A DNA stretch of 64,000 bases from Apostichopus japonicus. Taxonomy: Eukaryota; Echinodermata; Holothuroidea; Aspidochirotida; Stichopodidae. Positions 36,215 to 49,500 of this stretch are shown one piece after another. The notes beneath the pieces were generated by a model. That model was not told the origin of the DNA. It did not search any database and saw only the letters and a list, made by a program, of their open reading frames with translations. Both the position numbers and the translations under genes were made by a program. Each line of letters starts with the position of its first letter. Positions within the stretch are counted from its first letter, which is position 1. The stretch is taken from assembly GCF_037975245.1 (NCBI RefSeq), contig NC_092582.1, positions 21,974,577-22,038,576 on the forward strand. Direction: 5' to 3'.

Positions 36215-37764
36215 TATATGAAATAATCCAAGGGAATCGAAAATTTCGTGCAAATGTTATAAACAAGTCCTTAAGATAGTCTAAATGATGATTGGTAGAC
36301 ATGTGTACTTGACATTTAAGTAGTTAATGGATCGCTTCATACTACAGATGGATTTGTTAATCTATCATTCTATAATTGGTGGACTATACATCGTTCATGT
36401 TTCATTATTTCGTAATTTACATTCTTTATCACAATAAGCTTTCAGCGGCATATACGAGGTTTGACAATTTACTGACGCATCCAGTGTGATGATGGTTTTG
36501 AAGGGAGGGGGGGGGGGGAGATGAATCATTACTTGGGGGGTAGATTCCAGTTAGCATGTGATGAGATAATATCCTTTGTGTTTGTTCAATGCTAACTAAA
36601 CCCTTCGCAGACACCTCCTCTTACCATATAAGAAAGATACGAAGAGGTACGAAAGATATTAGTAGACACATACGTTACTGTCACTTAAAGGACACCGTAA
36701 AATTACTTACCCCTCTCCTCACCCTCCCCCCCCCCCCCCACCAAACCACCACCGCCCTTATCTTTTCATAGTTAGTATCTCAAGATAAAATATTGTGATA
36801 AGAATGATGGATCTAAGAAGTTGCAGGTTTGCAGAAAGCGTTACAGAGAAAAACATAAATATGATCATGCATATAAGAGATGAAATGATGAAAGATATAA
36901 CGACAAATAAATAGCCTAATAGGCCTCAGGGCGTACCATTTCACGTATTAAATGTCATTTTATTATGGGGGACAAACCCCAGATACTCCTATACATTGAA
37001 ATTTAATGCTGAATTAAGAAAAAAATAGTTTAAGTAAATGGGTGGTACCCGTTGAAAACTGTAGTCATGGGGGTGGGGGGGGGGTCGTCGGGGTGATGGT
37101 GGGGAGGGGAGAATGCACATTTGTAAAAGCTGGAGGATGATTGCTTGTTGAAGTTCAAGTTAATCAAATTATTATAATTCAAGATATCGCCATATCTGAC
37201 AAGGTCCAAACATTATACATTGCAAGCAGCTGGCATCTCAGAGACACCGTAGAAAAGGTGTCCTCGGTTTGCTGGTACAAAACCGTAACGCACACACCGA
37301 AAATTGAATATTATGAACCTAATGTTACAATATTACACTAACACGTACATTCAGCCTAACATGAAAAATAAGTATGAAATTCATTCTTCTTTAACTTAAT
37401 GCCAAGGGTAAAATATGGCATGTTACGCACACAATACATGAATTATAACATCATCTCACAATAAATAATATAATTTGAAAGAAATATTTCCAAAAGAAGT
37501 TATCTAGGGGATATGAAAATTGACAGGCGAATTGCTGTGTACGGATACTCATACGTTCCATACAACTTTCAACTCAAATAAAGTTTGTATATTGGAAGCA
37601 AAAGTATGGGCTTCATGGCTTGCAGGACCATATCATAAGGAGGAAAGTGGAGGATGCTATCACACCCTACAGATACCGCCCACCCGTACCCCTGGGGTTT
37701 GTATGGGGTAATGTTAACAATGGCAAATCAAGGGGAATAAAATAATTAAGTAAACAGAAAAACA

Positions 37765-37897
37765 TTACTTTGTAGCTGCTTCTTCGCTGTCCGTATCATT
37801 CATTAAAGTAACGTAACCTTTGGACGGAGGAGGTAGGGGAGAGGGAGGGGGTTCCTGTATCCGTGGTACGTCGGGGGTGAACTGCAAATTGTCCACC
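37765..37897 (-). CDS. unidentified terminal coding exon
   Basis: After the acceptor TATAACAG the frame encodes VDNLQFTPDVPRIQ, a proline-rich run PPPSPLPPPSK and GYVTLMNDTDSEEAATK, then TAA at 37767-37765. The composition is clearly protein-like and unlike the surrounding intergenic DNA. Incoming phase is 2. A 27-nt candidate exon with matching phase lies upstream (38051-38077, acceptor GTACAG, donor ATAT/GTGAGT, reading RGLLMEEY). I do not recognise the protein; it could be the cytoplasmic tail of a membrane protein. No further upstream exon was found, so the gene is incomplete and could be chance. Confidence 0.35.
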
Positions 37898-39477
37898 CTG
37901 TTATATAATAAGTAAGTTCTTACTCTCTGTCAAACTATAATGTCATTTCAAGACCTGGATTATTCATACGGAATATTGTCGGGTCGGGTTTGCTGCACAT
38001 TGAGTAGCACCATGTGTTTGACAAGTAGCGCTTTCACCCTCCCCACTCACATATACTCCTCCATAAGTAAGCCCCTTCTGTACAAGACCGACTAGTATAG
38101 TATTGTTTCATTGGACAGTCGGAATTAAAATGATTTCATAATTTCAAATGCGAATTAGGGTCGATGCTCTGATTATGAATGCTGAGTGAAACTTGCCGAT
38201 GGAGAGAGAGTACCAACAACGATAAAAGCGAAATAAGAAAAATATATTAATTTTTGGTTTTTCTTTCTTTATTTCTTCAACCAACCGCGTCACATGACTC
38301 ACACGAGCTAATCAATTTTGTTTATTTTTACACATTACGATTTACTTCATAGATAATTTGCAACAGGATAGTTTTAATTTTTACAGTAATTTATAGATAA
38401 TAGAACAAATTTATTTGGATAACAAAGACTGTACTTGGAACACCCAATTCTGTAGCAAGTGTCAGAAATAACATATGAATTACAGAAGAGTGGTAAAGCA
38501 CTCACTCAATATTATCCCACACCTTCACTGGGAAATAACCAAAAGAGATGTTCTTTATTTAAGCTTTTTTTTGCTCAAAGAAATGCACTTCGTATCGGAG
38601 TTACACTTACAATTAAGCCTTACTGTGACAAACAGGTGAAACAGTTAACCCTGCAGTAGGGACATTTTTTTCTTCTCAATATTGTATTCGTTCATGTCCT
38701 GCTCCCAAAGCACTCTTATCGACAGTATGAGCAGTATCGAATATCATATCTCTATCAGATACGTGTTAGGAACGGTTCGTACTGTCAATATGGGTGCTTT
38801 GAAGCATGGCACGTGAGGACAGTACAGAGTGGTATAAACATTAGGAAACTGGTTGGAAACACCGAATTACCTAATTAATATGCATACATCACGTGATATC
38901 ATATTTTTGTAAACAGGGTATATATGGTAAACAAAGGCGTGCAGTGATAGGCTATATATGGTAGACCAGTTATAGTTGCATTTGTAAATCAAAATGTACG
39001 TCGAAATGATTTTTGGTCACACCATATCCTCGAACAAGATTCAAGTTATTATTAAGAGTATGATAAAATAGACAAGGAGGGAAAGGATGCGTGACATAAC
39101 GCATATTTGACATAACGCATAGCCTATGTGACATAACGCAATATGTTAGTATCATGATTAACCTCCACCACCGTATGTATACAGGGTTCCTCGTATAAAT
39201 TCTTATTCCAAACTATCCTTATCGAAACAAAACTGTACGTATGACTAGTAGCAACAAAAGATGTGTATTAAACATTCTGGGTAATTGAAAAAGTCATCCA
39301 ACATGTAGGCTATGTATGTATGTATATTAGACCCCCCTGCAAGCAGGAACTCGCGAAGAAGCCATCATTGGCTTATGAAAGTCGCAAGCTGACCGAAGTC
39401 AAGTCTCTTAGATTCATATTTAACGTCCATGATTATGAATTGTCAACAAATCTGTAACTGGACGACATACATTAATC

Positions 39478-39546
39478 TTGGAGTGACTCGAACTGGGGAC
39501 CTTATGATTGGATGGTACCGGCGTTAACAACTGAGCTAACACTCCT
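39478..39546 (-). repeat. tRNA-derived SINE head
   Basis: On the minus strand GGAGTGTTAGCTCAGTTG (A-box-like) is followed 35-40 bp later by CCAGTTCGAGTC (B-box-like), then CACTCC, which pairs with the first GGAGTG. The D and T stems do not close, so it is not a working tRNA but fits a SINE head with pol III promoter boxes. Its tail probably runs toward 39330. Confidence 0.6.
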
Positions 39547-40352
39547 TAAGGAAGTGTTAGCCTGGAAGAGCCTGGTCACAAAAACTAAAGGACTTAACTG
39601 ATCCACCCTCAACCAGCCCCTTGCATCAAGAATGTGACCGAGTGTATTCATGACGATGTAACCTCAAGTGCGTATCGCCGTCCCACCAGACTCCAAACGC
39701 GAGCGGGTTTACTTCCGGCTCCTAACAAATGAAATTACCATAGTCAACGTGATAGACAGAACACATTTTCGTCTCTCCAGAAACCAGAGTTAAGCACGAA
39801 GTAATCATCACTTGCTTTTACTTAAAAAGGACTTTCGTCCTCGTTTTCTGCTTAGAAAAGCATTTAAACAAAATTTTACTCGTGAAAACTTCAACACGTT
39901 GCGTGTATATAAATAGTGTGTTACCTAACTAACAATTCTGTCAAATCCTTAAATGTGTGCTGGTTAGGTTTATTCAAGGATTGAATGACGAGCAGTTGTA
40001 ATGACCTTTGACACTATTTTAACATAACTTCCGTCGGCTTACTGCGAACGGTCTCGGCCATTGTCCTGAATCCGTATCTCGCAATACGGACGAGTACTGA
40101 CCCCTTATCGCAATATGCGTATACGTGTAATAACATCACTGGTTAAAATGAAAACTCCGAACACAACGTTCAATGTAGTCCCTTCCGCTACACTATGACG
40201 TAATGGGGTTTACTGCGCAACTGCCACAGAGCTGCATTTGACATAGATATGTTACTTCTATCATTTGTTGACAAAATTTCTGGTTTGGTATTTATATCCA
40301 AATATTTAGGATTTAAAAGTACTCATTTTGGATAGCTTCATCAAGGACAGAG

Positions 40353-40544
40353 TTGATCATGCAGCCTCGATTCAAGAAATGTGTCATGGTAGTTTTCGCT
40401 TGGTTTTGTGTTAAGGTTTATCTCTGGTTTTTGTTTTCTCCATTATTGGTGGTGTACTATCCAGTATGCCATCTTATTGTCCACGTAGCCAGGTGTTTAC
40501 ATCGGTTTGTGGAGAAGCATTCATTGTTTGTAGCGGTGTCATAG
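40353..40544 (+). CDS. small hydrophobic ORF of doubtful reality
   Basis: 63 codons, MIMQPRFKKCVMVVFAW and onward, with a hydrophobic helix (about residues 10-45) and basic ends. It follows a comparatively CpG-containing stretch (39650-40230) with ATGACGTAAT at 40194. No splice evidence and no similarity I recognise. It may be a chance ORF. Confidence 0.15.
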   Translation: MIMQPRFKKCVMVVFAWFCVKVYLWFLFSPLLVVYYPVCHLIVHVARCLHRFVEKHSLFVAVS

Positions 40545-43205
40545 TCGCTAATATCGAACATACTTAAATGTACAAGTTTTAGATAATTTCGCTATAAATA
40601 TGTAAGCTGGAATGACTATGCAACCAAAGGAGAGTGACATTGTGTCCTACTGGTAACGAAAAGTTCTGCCGCCATATCACGTAGTGCAAAGAAAATCTAA
40701 AAACTATGTGGAGGCAATAATTGACATTCTTAAACAGCGCCATCTATTAGGTCGTCTGGCTCGATAACAGCAGTTGCACTACAACGTGTTACAGTATGGT
40801 TAAATCCAAGGACAGAGACTGCGTAGGTCGCACAACTATGCTGTTGTGAGTCCATCATTTTAGAGGTCGTTTGACTATTAGGAATGGTTGTTTGCTTTTT
40901 CAATATGTTCGTATTTCACTTTAACAATCTTCCCACGAAACTGACATCCAATCATTTGTGAGTAAACTAGTGGTTATGGGCGAAATTTGGTCTCAGCCTA
41001 ACAATTGCAATTAATCCCAAACTTTATATGGATTATAATTATTACTTTTTTAGGCAAATTCTAATTGAAATCCTTGCAGAAGATCATGTCAAACATCTCC
41101 CTACCACCCTTCCCCTTTCTGGAGAATGGTTCATCCTAGCGATATATAGAGTCATAATTAGGTCACATGAAAAGCTGAACCAAAAAGGAAACGAAAATGC
41201 AACATTTGTAGAAAAATAGTTGCATCTCTGTTAATAAATAAACTCTTCATTTGATGTACAAAATTATATGAAAACAAAAGCATTCTTAGCAACAACAAAA
41301 TGATCCTGCATAATCTACTTTGGTACTATGACATGAAACTATCACAGACATATCTAATCTGCTGATACCAACTTTGACTGCGGTCAATAATGAGGGCTGT
41401 AGACCTACATTGTGGGTGAAGCAGCATTTCTCGACAAACTGGAAACCAACAATGCACTGCTCCCATATTGACCAAACTCTTAGTCCCAGAAGCCAAGGGT
41501 CATGAAGTTGTTTAAACATGAAGGTAAATCAATATTGGAGAGTTGCTAATATGATCATTAAAACCTTTCATGAAAGTTACATGTCCAGACTCTTAATTAT
41601 TACAGTATACTAGCCGATGCCTGCCCTTATAACCAAACTCAAATATTGGTGTCAATAGAGGGAAACCCATAGTTTGTACAGGCAACCATCCTGGAACTTT
41701 GATGGTCGATTTAGACCTTGAATTCTAGCCCCCAATACAGATATTTCAAAAGATATTTCATGAGCTAAGAAGAAATACATTCTTAACAGACCAAATCTCT
41801 GCAGTGAAATGAACACCCAGGTTTAAGTCATCAATGGTTGAATCTCTTGTGGGACACAATCCTAAGGTTTTCTGTCTGACAATGAAAATGTCAGATGTCC
41901 TAAGTATGAATGCAGTAGTGTAATTGTAACGTGCTCCAGTTGCAGCGGGAGGGTATGGGAATGTCTAAGATGTCTAATGTCTAAGAGTGCAAACATTTTA
42001 ATATCATGAAAAATAATTGCAACAGCCCTACATGAGGTCAGTACATAACTCTACAGTGTTGGTCACTTCATACCTCTATCCTAAACCATCTCTTTCGCAG
42101 GGACCATAAAACTTAACATAATTCCAGTGGAAATATGCCACTTTGTAGGACTTTCATTGCCGTGGCTACAGAATATTTTAAATTCTTCATCATGAGATCC
42201 TAGAAGATACCAATCTGATATCAGAAGCCCCTAATGCAACGAACATTGTCATAGTAGGCACTTTGATGAGGTAATACTGACCAAATGAGGTACTACTGAC
42301 CAAATGAGGTACATATTGAACAGATGTGGTACCACTGAGCAGAGGAGGTAAGAATTCATAAGATGGCCCAAAGTTGTCACAGGGAACATCCAAGTAATGT
42401 CATCGTTTAACCTTCGTTAAGATGATCTTAAATTCAAGATGAGATCTAGAAGATACCAACAATTTGGGTTCTAGCAAGAACAGCTAATGACAAGCATTCA
42501 TGTAGGACACTCTTTTAGGGAGGCACTACTGAACAAATGATTTTGCACTACTGAACAAATGAGGTACTACTGAAAAAATGAGGTACCTATTGAGCAGAGG
42601 AGGTAACCATTGATGACAAGCTGTCACAAGATGAGGTGATACAGAAGGTTCTTCTAAGCCTCCCCAGACCCTCTAGCTATTGTAATTGGGTAGCCTGACA
42701 ATAAATCACTTGATGCAAGACTTCAATGTTGACTTGCAAAAACCAGATTCTGTTTCTCTATTCATTTTGATTTCCAAAATGCTCCCCCTTAAAAAAAATA
42801 TTTGTAAACGTTTAAAATGCCTCTTTAAGGTCATATATGATGACAATGTCAGAGCACCTCTGATATAATCGATACCGAATCAACTGTCCATGAATAACCG
42901 AAAGCATTTCTACTAACACCCACTGTTGCTAGGGGGAGCTGACATGAAGGCCTATTTGCTAGACTTTAGCGTCCAGCCGCTTTTAACAGATGAGTCAAAG
43001 ATTGCTATAAATAGTAATCTCAATGCAGTGGAAGTAGTACTGAAAGGAACACACTGCACAAACCAAATCTCTGATCGATCATCAGTTCGTTATAAAAACC
43101 AAATGGACTGTTTGACTAAAGTCATTTTCTTTTTTGCTGAGAGGGGCTGTTAAATTGTCAAGTAATGGATCGTTAGGTTATGACATAAAGACAATGGAAT
43201 GGGAG

Positions 43206-43211
43206 TTTATT
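43206..43211 (-). terminator. PPP1R10: polyadenylation signal of PNUTS
   Basis: AATAAA on the minus strand, about 230 nt after the stop codon, in the expected orientation. The cleavage site is not defined. Confidence 0.65.
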
Positions 43212-43441
43212 GCATAGCATCACATAACAAATCCACATAAATAAGCAGCGACTGGCCCCTTTTGTTTGGCCCTCAATGTTCACAAACATTTCTCTCTCTT
43301 GAGACAGGGACCATCTACTCTTCCCACTGTTCTCATCCGTTACCACGAATGGCCACGGCGATTTTACACGATACTCCGCCAGAATACAAAACATATAACT
43401 CTCTGCTGGTACAGTTCTGTGCCGTCGACCTTTGACCTCTG

Positions 43442-43554
43442 TCACCTTCTTGGCGGTGGACCCGTGACTCCTGGATGGATGAAGTGGCAATGTTTTCCCA
43501 GGCGGCACCCTCTCTCCGACGTGAAGTGGTAGCAAACTTTGGCAATGCTCGCAC
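43442..43554 (-). CDS. PPP1R10: PNUTS exon S (CCCH zinc finger, stop)
   Basis: Acceptor GAAATCCAG; phase 1 in; TGA at 43444-43442. VCYHFTSERGC, RLGKHC and HFIH form a C-x8-C-x5-C-x3-H finger followed by PGVTGPPPRR, as in the VCRHFMMKGNC...HPGVNGPPLP end of human PNUTS. Two longer open frames over the same DNA are shadows. Confidence 0.95.
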
Positions 43555-46500
43555 CTGGATTTCGAAATCAGATACAAAATTATTACTGGTTAACTCGCTA
43601 CTGTCGAGCTGTTAACAGTCAAACTCTTTTGTCCTCCCATCACAAAGGGCCCGCCACCCGATCAAGCCATTTTCCCTCGGACAGAACCAAAAGTACGATG
43701 GGTGATCGTGTCGTGGCAGATAAAAACAACGAGTGAAGGTGCACTATAACCAAAATCATTATTTCTTTTTACTTAAAGCCTAAATGTGTGGGATAGAACA
43801 GAAAACAGACCAGTTTGACAAAGGTTACTTTATTACTAGACCATAGGTAATAGCCACCTCTATGTCGTTGATTGCATGTCTATGGTAACATCACCATATG
43901 CCCATTAGAGTTTATACACAATTAACTGATGCAGCATTCCCCCACCCCCTTCCTCCCCCACCCCTTCCCAAACCATATGACATTCAGCTAATAAACATAC
44001 ATAACTTATGTAACATTTAACATTTGCTGATAATAACAACTTCTGCCCCAATTTCTCTATGTAAATTAGGCTAGGCCAAGGTGGGTCAATCTGATATGAG
44101 ACCTACGTAACCAACTGTGTTTGCTAGCAGGTGGCCAGTCAAAAGGCATACAGTGTAACCAGGGATTTCATCAGGGTTCATATAACAGATACATGTGACA
44201 GGTAAGGGAATTTCAAGGGACATTTGGATTTTTATGCAACATGTACAGAGGTGTATCACCAACGGAAAACTGACTCACTCAGACAGTCATTGACGTAACA
44301 AGTCACCCCAAAAGAAGAGATTGATGTATGCCTCTTTGATAGTGAGAATGGAACCAAAAACTTGGCTTGAAAATAGCCAGCCTTTTGTATGCACTTTTTG
44401 GCCTTTTGTATGCACTTTTTGGCCTTTTGTATGCACTTTTTGTACATTTTCTATACTATTTCTGTTACTGTTCTGTTCTATTCTATACCATAATCTGTTA
44501 ACTATTTCAGTTTTCATTAGTTTCACTAGTCAAGTTTCCTTTTCAATCAGTGAAGAAAAAGGGAACAAAAAGTTAGGCAACTTCCCCTAAACTTGCTGTT
44601 TGTATTTGATATTACCACATGCTATGAAATCAGTCTAAAATTGTGGAGGGGGGGGGGGGCTGGTGGGGATCAGGGGATCTGGAAGAGTACCCCAGACCTC
44701 CTCCCCCTTCCCCCCTACACATGGGAGGCAGCTTCAACAGGCCCAAGGTCACCTTTTTTAAAATCCTAGATCCTCCCCTGATGGGGACAAATCAATACCT
44801 GCCTCTGAATGAGTAATATAAAACCACCAACGAGATGCTACAACTTTAGGCCACTCTCGGTAAACCAAAGCAATGCAGTACACATGAATGATATTACATG
44901 ATAGGAATATTAAAGCTGAAATACAAGCAGTAAATTAAAAGCACAAAGACCAGAGAATGGTTCTTACCTCTTCCCCTTCCTCCCCCTCCTCTTCCTCTGA
45001 ATCTAGGACCGGGCGGCCGAGGACCTCGAAAGCGGAAGTCCCTGTTTGGGAATCTCTCCTCCGGGTACGGGTAATCAAACCCAGGACCTGTCCAGAGAAG
45101 AAGGAAAGCAATAAGAGTAGATTGAGAGCCAGAGATTTATATACGGGTATTTATCATCATCATCTCCCTGACTGAACCCGAGGAATTAATATCCTGTGCT
45201 CAGATTTCACACTCCAGAAATTTTACTGGGAAGTTAAATGACCTACTGCAGAGAGATATGTACACATTGAAAAATCAGTGATTGATCCCAATTGTCACTA
45301 GTAAGGTGTTGACAACTGCTACTCTGACTGTAGACTGTCTGTAATACCCTCTGATGCACCAAGCTGCCCCTCTCCCCACCTCCCCCCTTTTCCGACAGTT
45401 GTTACTGCCCTCTGATAATACCGCTGCCAATTTGCCAACATTGGTATATACCACAGTCAAGTGTGCAGTCACAGATCTGATGGCTAGAAAGTTATATAAT
45501 TCTCTAACGTCAGGTTTACTTGCCTTCAAATCCAGGGTAGTGGCCCTCCTCCATTCCCATCTCCGGTGGCGGAGGCATGCCACCAAACTCATCATATTCA
45601 GGGTACTGTCCTCCCATGGGGTCCAGGTACGGTTCGCCTGCAGGGTCATACGTGTAAGGGTGTGGTGGAGGGCCCCTTGGTGGCAAGGGTTCTAAAAGGG
45701 GTGGGGGACCTTGGACGGGTGTCTGCAACAAAGGAGCTTGGCCTGCACCTAACGAAGAAACGATCACAAGAGATGAAACAATACTTTTATCATCAGATAA
45801 CTGGTCTCAAAAAAACCTAATAGTCTGACTGAATGAGAGATCTAGGAGATATATCTGGAAATCAGAGAAATCAGACAGAAATTAGAACAACAATAAGGTC
45901 CAACTGCAGAATCTTGCCCCGGAAGCACTCACTTCTTTGGTACAAGCTGCTTGTAGTGCTATAATGTCATATCGGCCTACAAAAGCAGCCCACTTCTGAC
46001 TCACAAACAGGTTCATCTTACATCTTATATGCAGCTGAGCTACACTGCTGAAACAACACTGGTTGAACAACACTGACACGGTGACTCACTTCTTTATTAA
46101 TCAAGAAGGAAATGCAGTGACAGAATGCGACAAGCTTCTTTAATGGCATCGATGCTTCAGTATAGAGAAAAATACAAAGTCTCTGCAAAAGCCCGCTCAA
46201 TAAACCTTGGAGAGTCAGGGTAATCTCTGGCCAGAGATAATTCTAAAAGAGCCTTAGATCAATGCTTCGACTACAGAAACTATTAAGCAGGCTTGTTACC
46301 TCTCTGAAACAGCCTGCATATTGTTGTGGTTAGCCTCCAATTTAGCCCCCTCCCCCAAGCATATACTACTGAGACGATGAAGAAAACGAAAGAGGGCACC
46401 GAACCTGGACAATTTTTGATGCAGTTTGGAGACAACATAGTAGTCTACTGCCACCGACATTTAATATTTTGCAGATAGACGACGTTTCTTACCTTCGTGA

Positions 46501-49500
46501 ACGTCGTCTCCTTTGAACGGCGCTATGATCTCTCTGAGTTTATTGGTGAAGTCCTCACTATGGATGTCAACATCTGGCTGGTTTGGATTGCTCTGTAGTT
46601 AAAAAAACAAAAGTATTAAAATCATTATTCATCATCCAGAAATGGAAATCTGGTGGCCAGTAGTCAGTATGTGCGATTATGTGACAATGCAAGTCATCAG
46701 AACTTTAAAGATATCTCACCATGACAGACGACAGAATCTCCTTGATTTTGTCCATGGACGGTTCCTGCCGTCCTCCACCTCCAGGATGTACAGCACCAGC
46801 CTGCCGTGGCATCTGGTGGACGACGTTTGCTATCCGAGGAGGTAACCCACCTGGCGGTATACCCCTTCCAGGAACAGGAAAACCAGGGTTTGGTAAAATT
46901 GGTTGAGTTTCCATTGGTTCCGGAACTGTTTCCTGAATAAGTATAAAAATGAAGTAAATCTTATTGGCTTCCGTTTGTATGAAACCATCAAAACTAACCT
47001 GCAAATGTGTCAGCTTTTAGAAGGCCGAAGAAGCATCTGGTTAGACTGGGAGATTCACGCTTGCAATCTCATGATTAACGTTGGGCCATCTAAGCCCTTA
47101 GGGTCAATAGCCGGAATCAACACCACAATTTGTTGACATTCTCCCCCCCCCCCCCCCGTTTTCAACCGTTTACCAAGGCAGTACAACTTACATCTTCCAG
47201 TGGTATAGTTTTGGGTACTACGTACTCCACCGCCTCCATGTCCGGTTCTTTGGGCGTGTCTGGGATCATGGCGGCGCTGAAGAAGATCTCCTGAAGGACG
47301 GTCCGTTCTCTCTTTGCCTGGACGTCTTTCTCCGTGCTACTGCTGCCATAGACCACCAGTGGATCTATGTCCAGCCTTGGCGGCCTCCTCCACTGGATGA
47401 AAAAAAGGTGGAACAGACGAGTCACACATTTTGTCGGCTGAGATGCAGATTGACGCTGCTCAAGATATATTGAAAGTCTATCGAGAGAGTGCCCATCAAT
47501 CAGCATTAAAATATATATATGGTCCGTTTCTTGCATGAGTGCCACGGCAGAGACCGAACACCTTACCTAACAAATGTCAAGACTTATGCTAGACCTGCCA
47601 AAATAGCCATAAATTATGGACTGAAGGCTACATTTGGGTAAGACTACATACTTTGTGGTATTGCTACAGAGAAAAATATGAATATCAGTGAGCTGAAAAT
47701 GAGTCATGCTGTGGAACATATGCTGGTCGCATAATATGTTCTTAATGACACACAAGACAACACTGTCAACAGTTGTTTATCGCGTTACAGTATCGGATGG
47801 AAATAAGTTCCTCCGACTTCATTCATGAGCAGGACAGACAATTCAAGCTTGCTAAGTTTACAGTCAAAATTCCAAGCAGTTAATAAATAGGTTTACGATA
47901 CTCCAAACCTGCCAGTTCCGCAAACGAGGAAACGGCGAGCGCCATGTTAGGCTAGAACACTATGCAGTGATACAGCAAGAAACCTGTACGTCACTAACAG
48001 TTGCTTAACCGTCTTTTGGCTAGGCCAATCTTACCGGAATGGTCTCGTAGGTGGTCTTGCCTCCGTTTCCACCTTCCTCCTCTCCGTTCCGGTTGGCTTT
48101 CATGGCGTTAGCGATCGTTTGCCTTTCATTTCTCATCTCATTCTGGGCAGCATCCCGGAAGTCCTTTGGTCTATTCACGTTTTCTGTCGTAGCAACAGAG
48201 ACCATGGAAAACCACATTATAGTGAAATCATACTACCTACAATATTTAATACCAGAATGCAAAAATGCATTGTGGTTTCGATGATGTAACATGAGCAGTT
48301 TTCTTCATGAATCTGACGTAATGTATAGTGAGGGTGTACATGTTTACAAGGGTTTCACGATTTGACCTCTGATGACCCCAATGACCTCCACCAAAACCAG
48401 CATCAGAAGAGAAAATTAACTCCAGGGAACCTACTCCTCCCACAGACAAGCATCTGCAACCCTTCCTACCCTTGTCCATGTTCAAAGGTCCAATATTATT
48501 CCTCCCTTTTCCTTTAGCCAGTGGTGTGCACAGGTTGTCCAAGGTGGAGGGAAGGGGAAGGGGATAAATGTGTAATCCCCCCCCCAAATTATTTAAGTAG
48601 AGGTTGAACTTTAATTTAAGGGACAGAGAAGGATTTCATAAAGGCCCCTGGATGACTCCTCACACAGGAAATGGTGCATTCTGAGGTATATTTAGACTAA
48701 AAATGAGGTCCATAATTAGCTCTAAATGCAAAGTTAATAAAATACCCTTCAAATTTTGTGTGAGGTTGCAAAGGGAGGGTGTACACTATAGCATGTGGTC
48801 TAATGCTTCCCTATCTGAATGAAAACAAAATCCCCAGGTATAACTCCATTTTCTTCTGAGGATGGAAGGTGGGAAGGCCATGGTCCCCTTGACCGACCCC
48901 CCGCCCTTGTGCACACCACTACCTTCTACATCCCCACACCCTCCTACGTCTATACATGACCAAAGAACTGTGAGACGATAGAATATAGGTGACAGCTCGT
49001 GAAAGAAAAGATCAAATAAGAAAGCAAGAAAAATAAGAAAGCAAGACAAAGGAAGCCTACCTCTTTCATTTTCATCTAATTCAAAGAAACAGACGTCCAC
49101 CAGGTCCCCGTCTTCCTTCCACGTGACGGTTTTCTTCTTTCTAGATGGAAGGATCTTCAGATTACTTTTACCTTGGGTCTTCGTCTTGTCGTCATCTTTG
49201 TCGTCCATCTTGTCCTCGTTGCCAGCGGGGACGACCTCCCCAAAGACGCTGTTGTCGTCCTTGCCTTCCTCCGGCTCCGCATTGGAGTAGAAATTGACTG
49301 CAGAGGCCATAGAGAAGTCATAAATTGATAAAACATCTCGGCAGTACTCCAAAATCACTTATTTCATAAGCATCAAATCATTTTGTTTGGTAGAGTTGTC
49401 TATGCAAGCCAACAATGTTTAGCAGCAGAGTTGTAGAGAGTTGTACTAGAGTATTATATATGACAGGGTTTTTGAAATGGCTTTCTACACTCTGAAGTAC

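Larger units (their letters stand above)
34378..43180. other. intergenic interval between ABCA2-like gene and PNUTS
   Basis: About 8.8 kb between the ATG of one minus-strand gene and the 3' end of the other. It contains the separately listed orphan exon, SINE, hairpin and microsatellites, three tandem GACATAACGCA copies (39092-39142) and a diverged GAGGTACTACTGA-type repeat (42265-42610). I see no confident complete gene. Confidence 0.5.

Noticed and set aside
39478-39546. functional tRNA gene
   Set aside because: Only the acceptor stem and promoter boxes survive; D, anticodon and T stems do not form.
43173-43577. 134- and 73-codon minus-strand frames over the PNUTS 3' end
   Set aside because: The third frame carries the CCCH finger with correct splice phase and stop; these are shadows.
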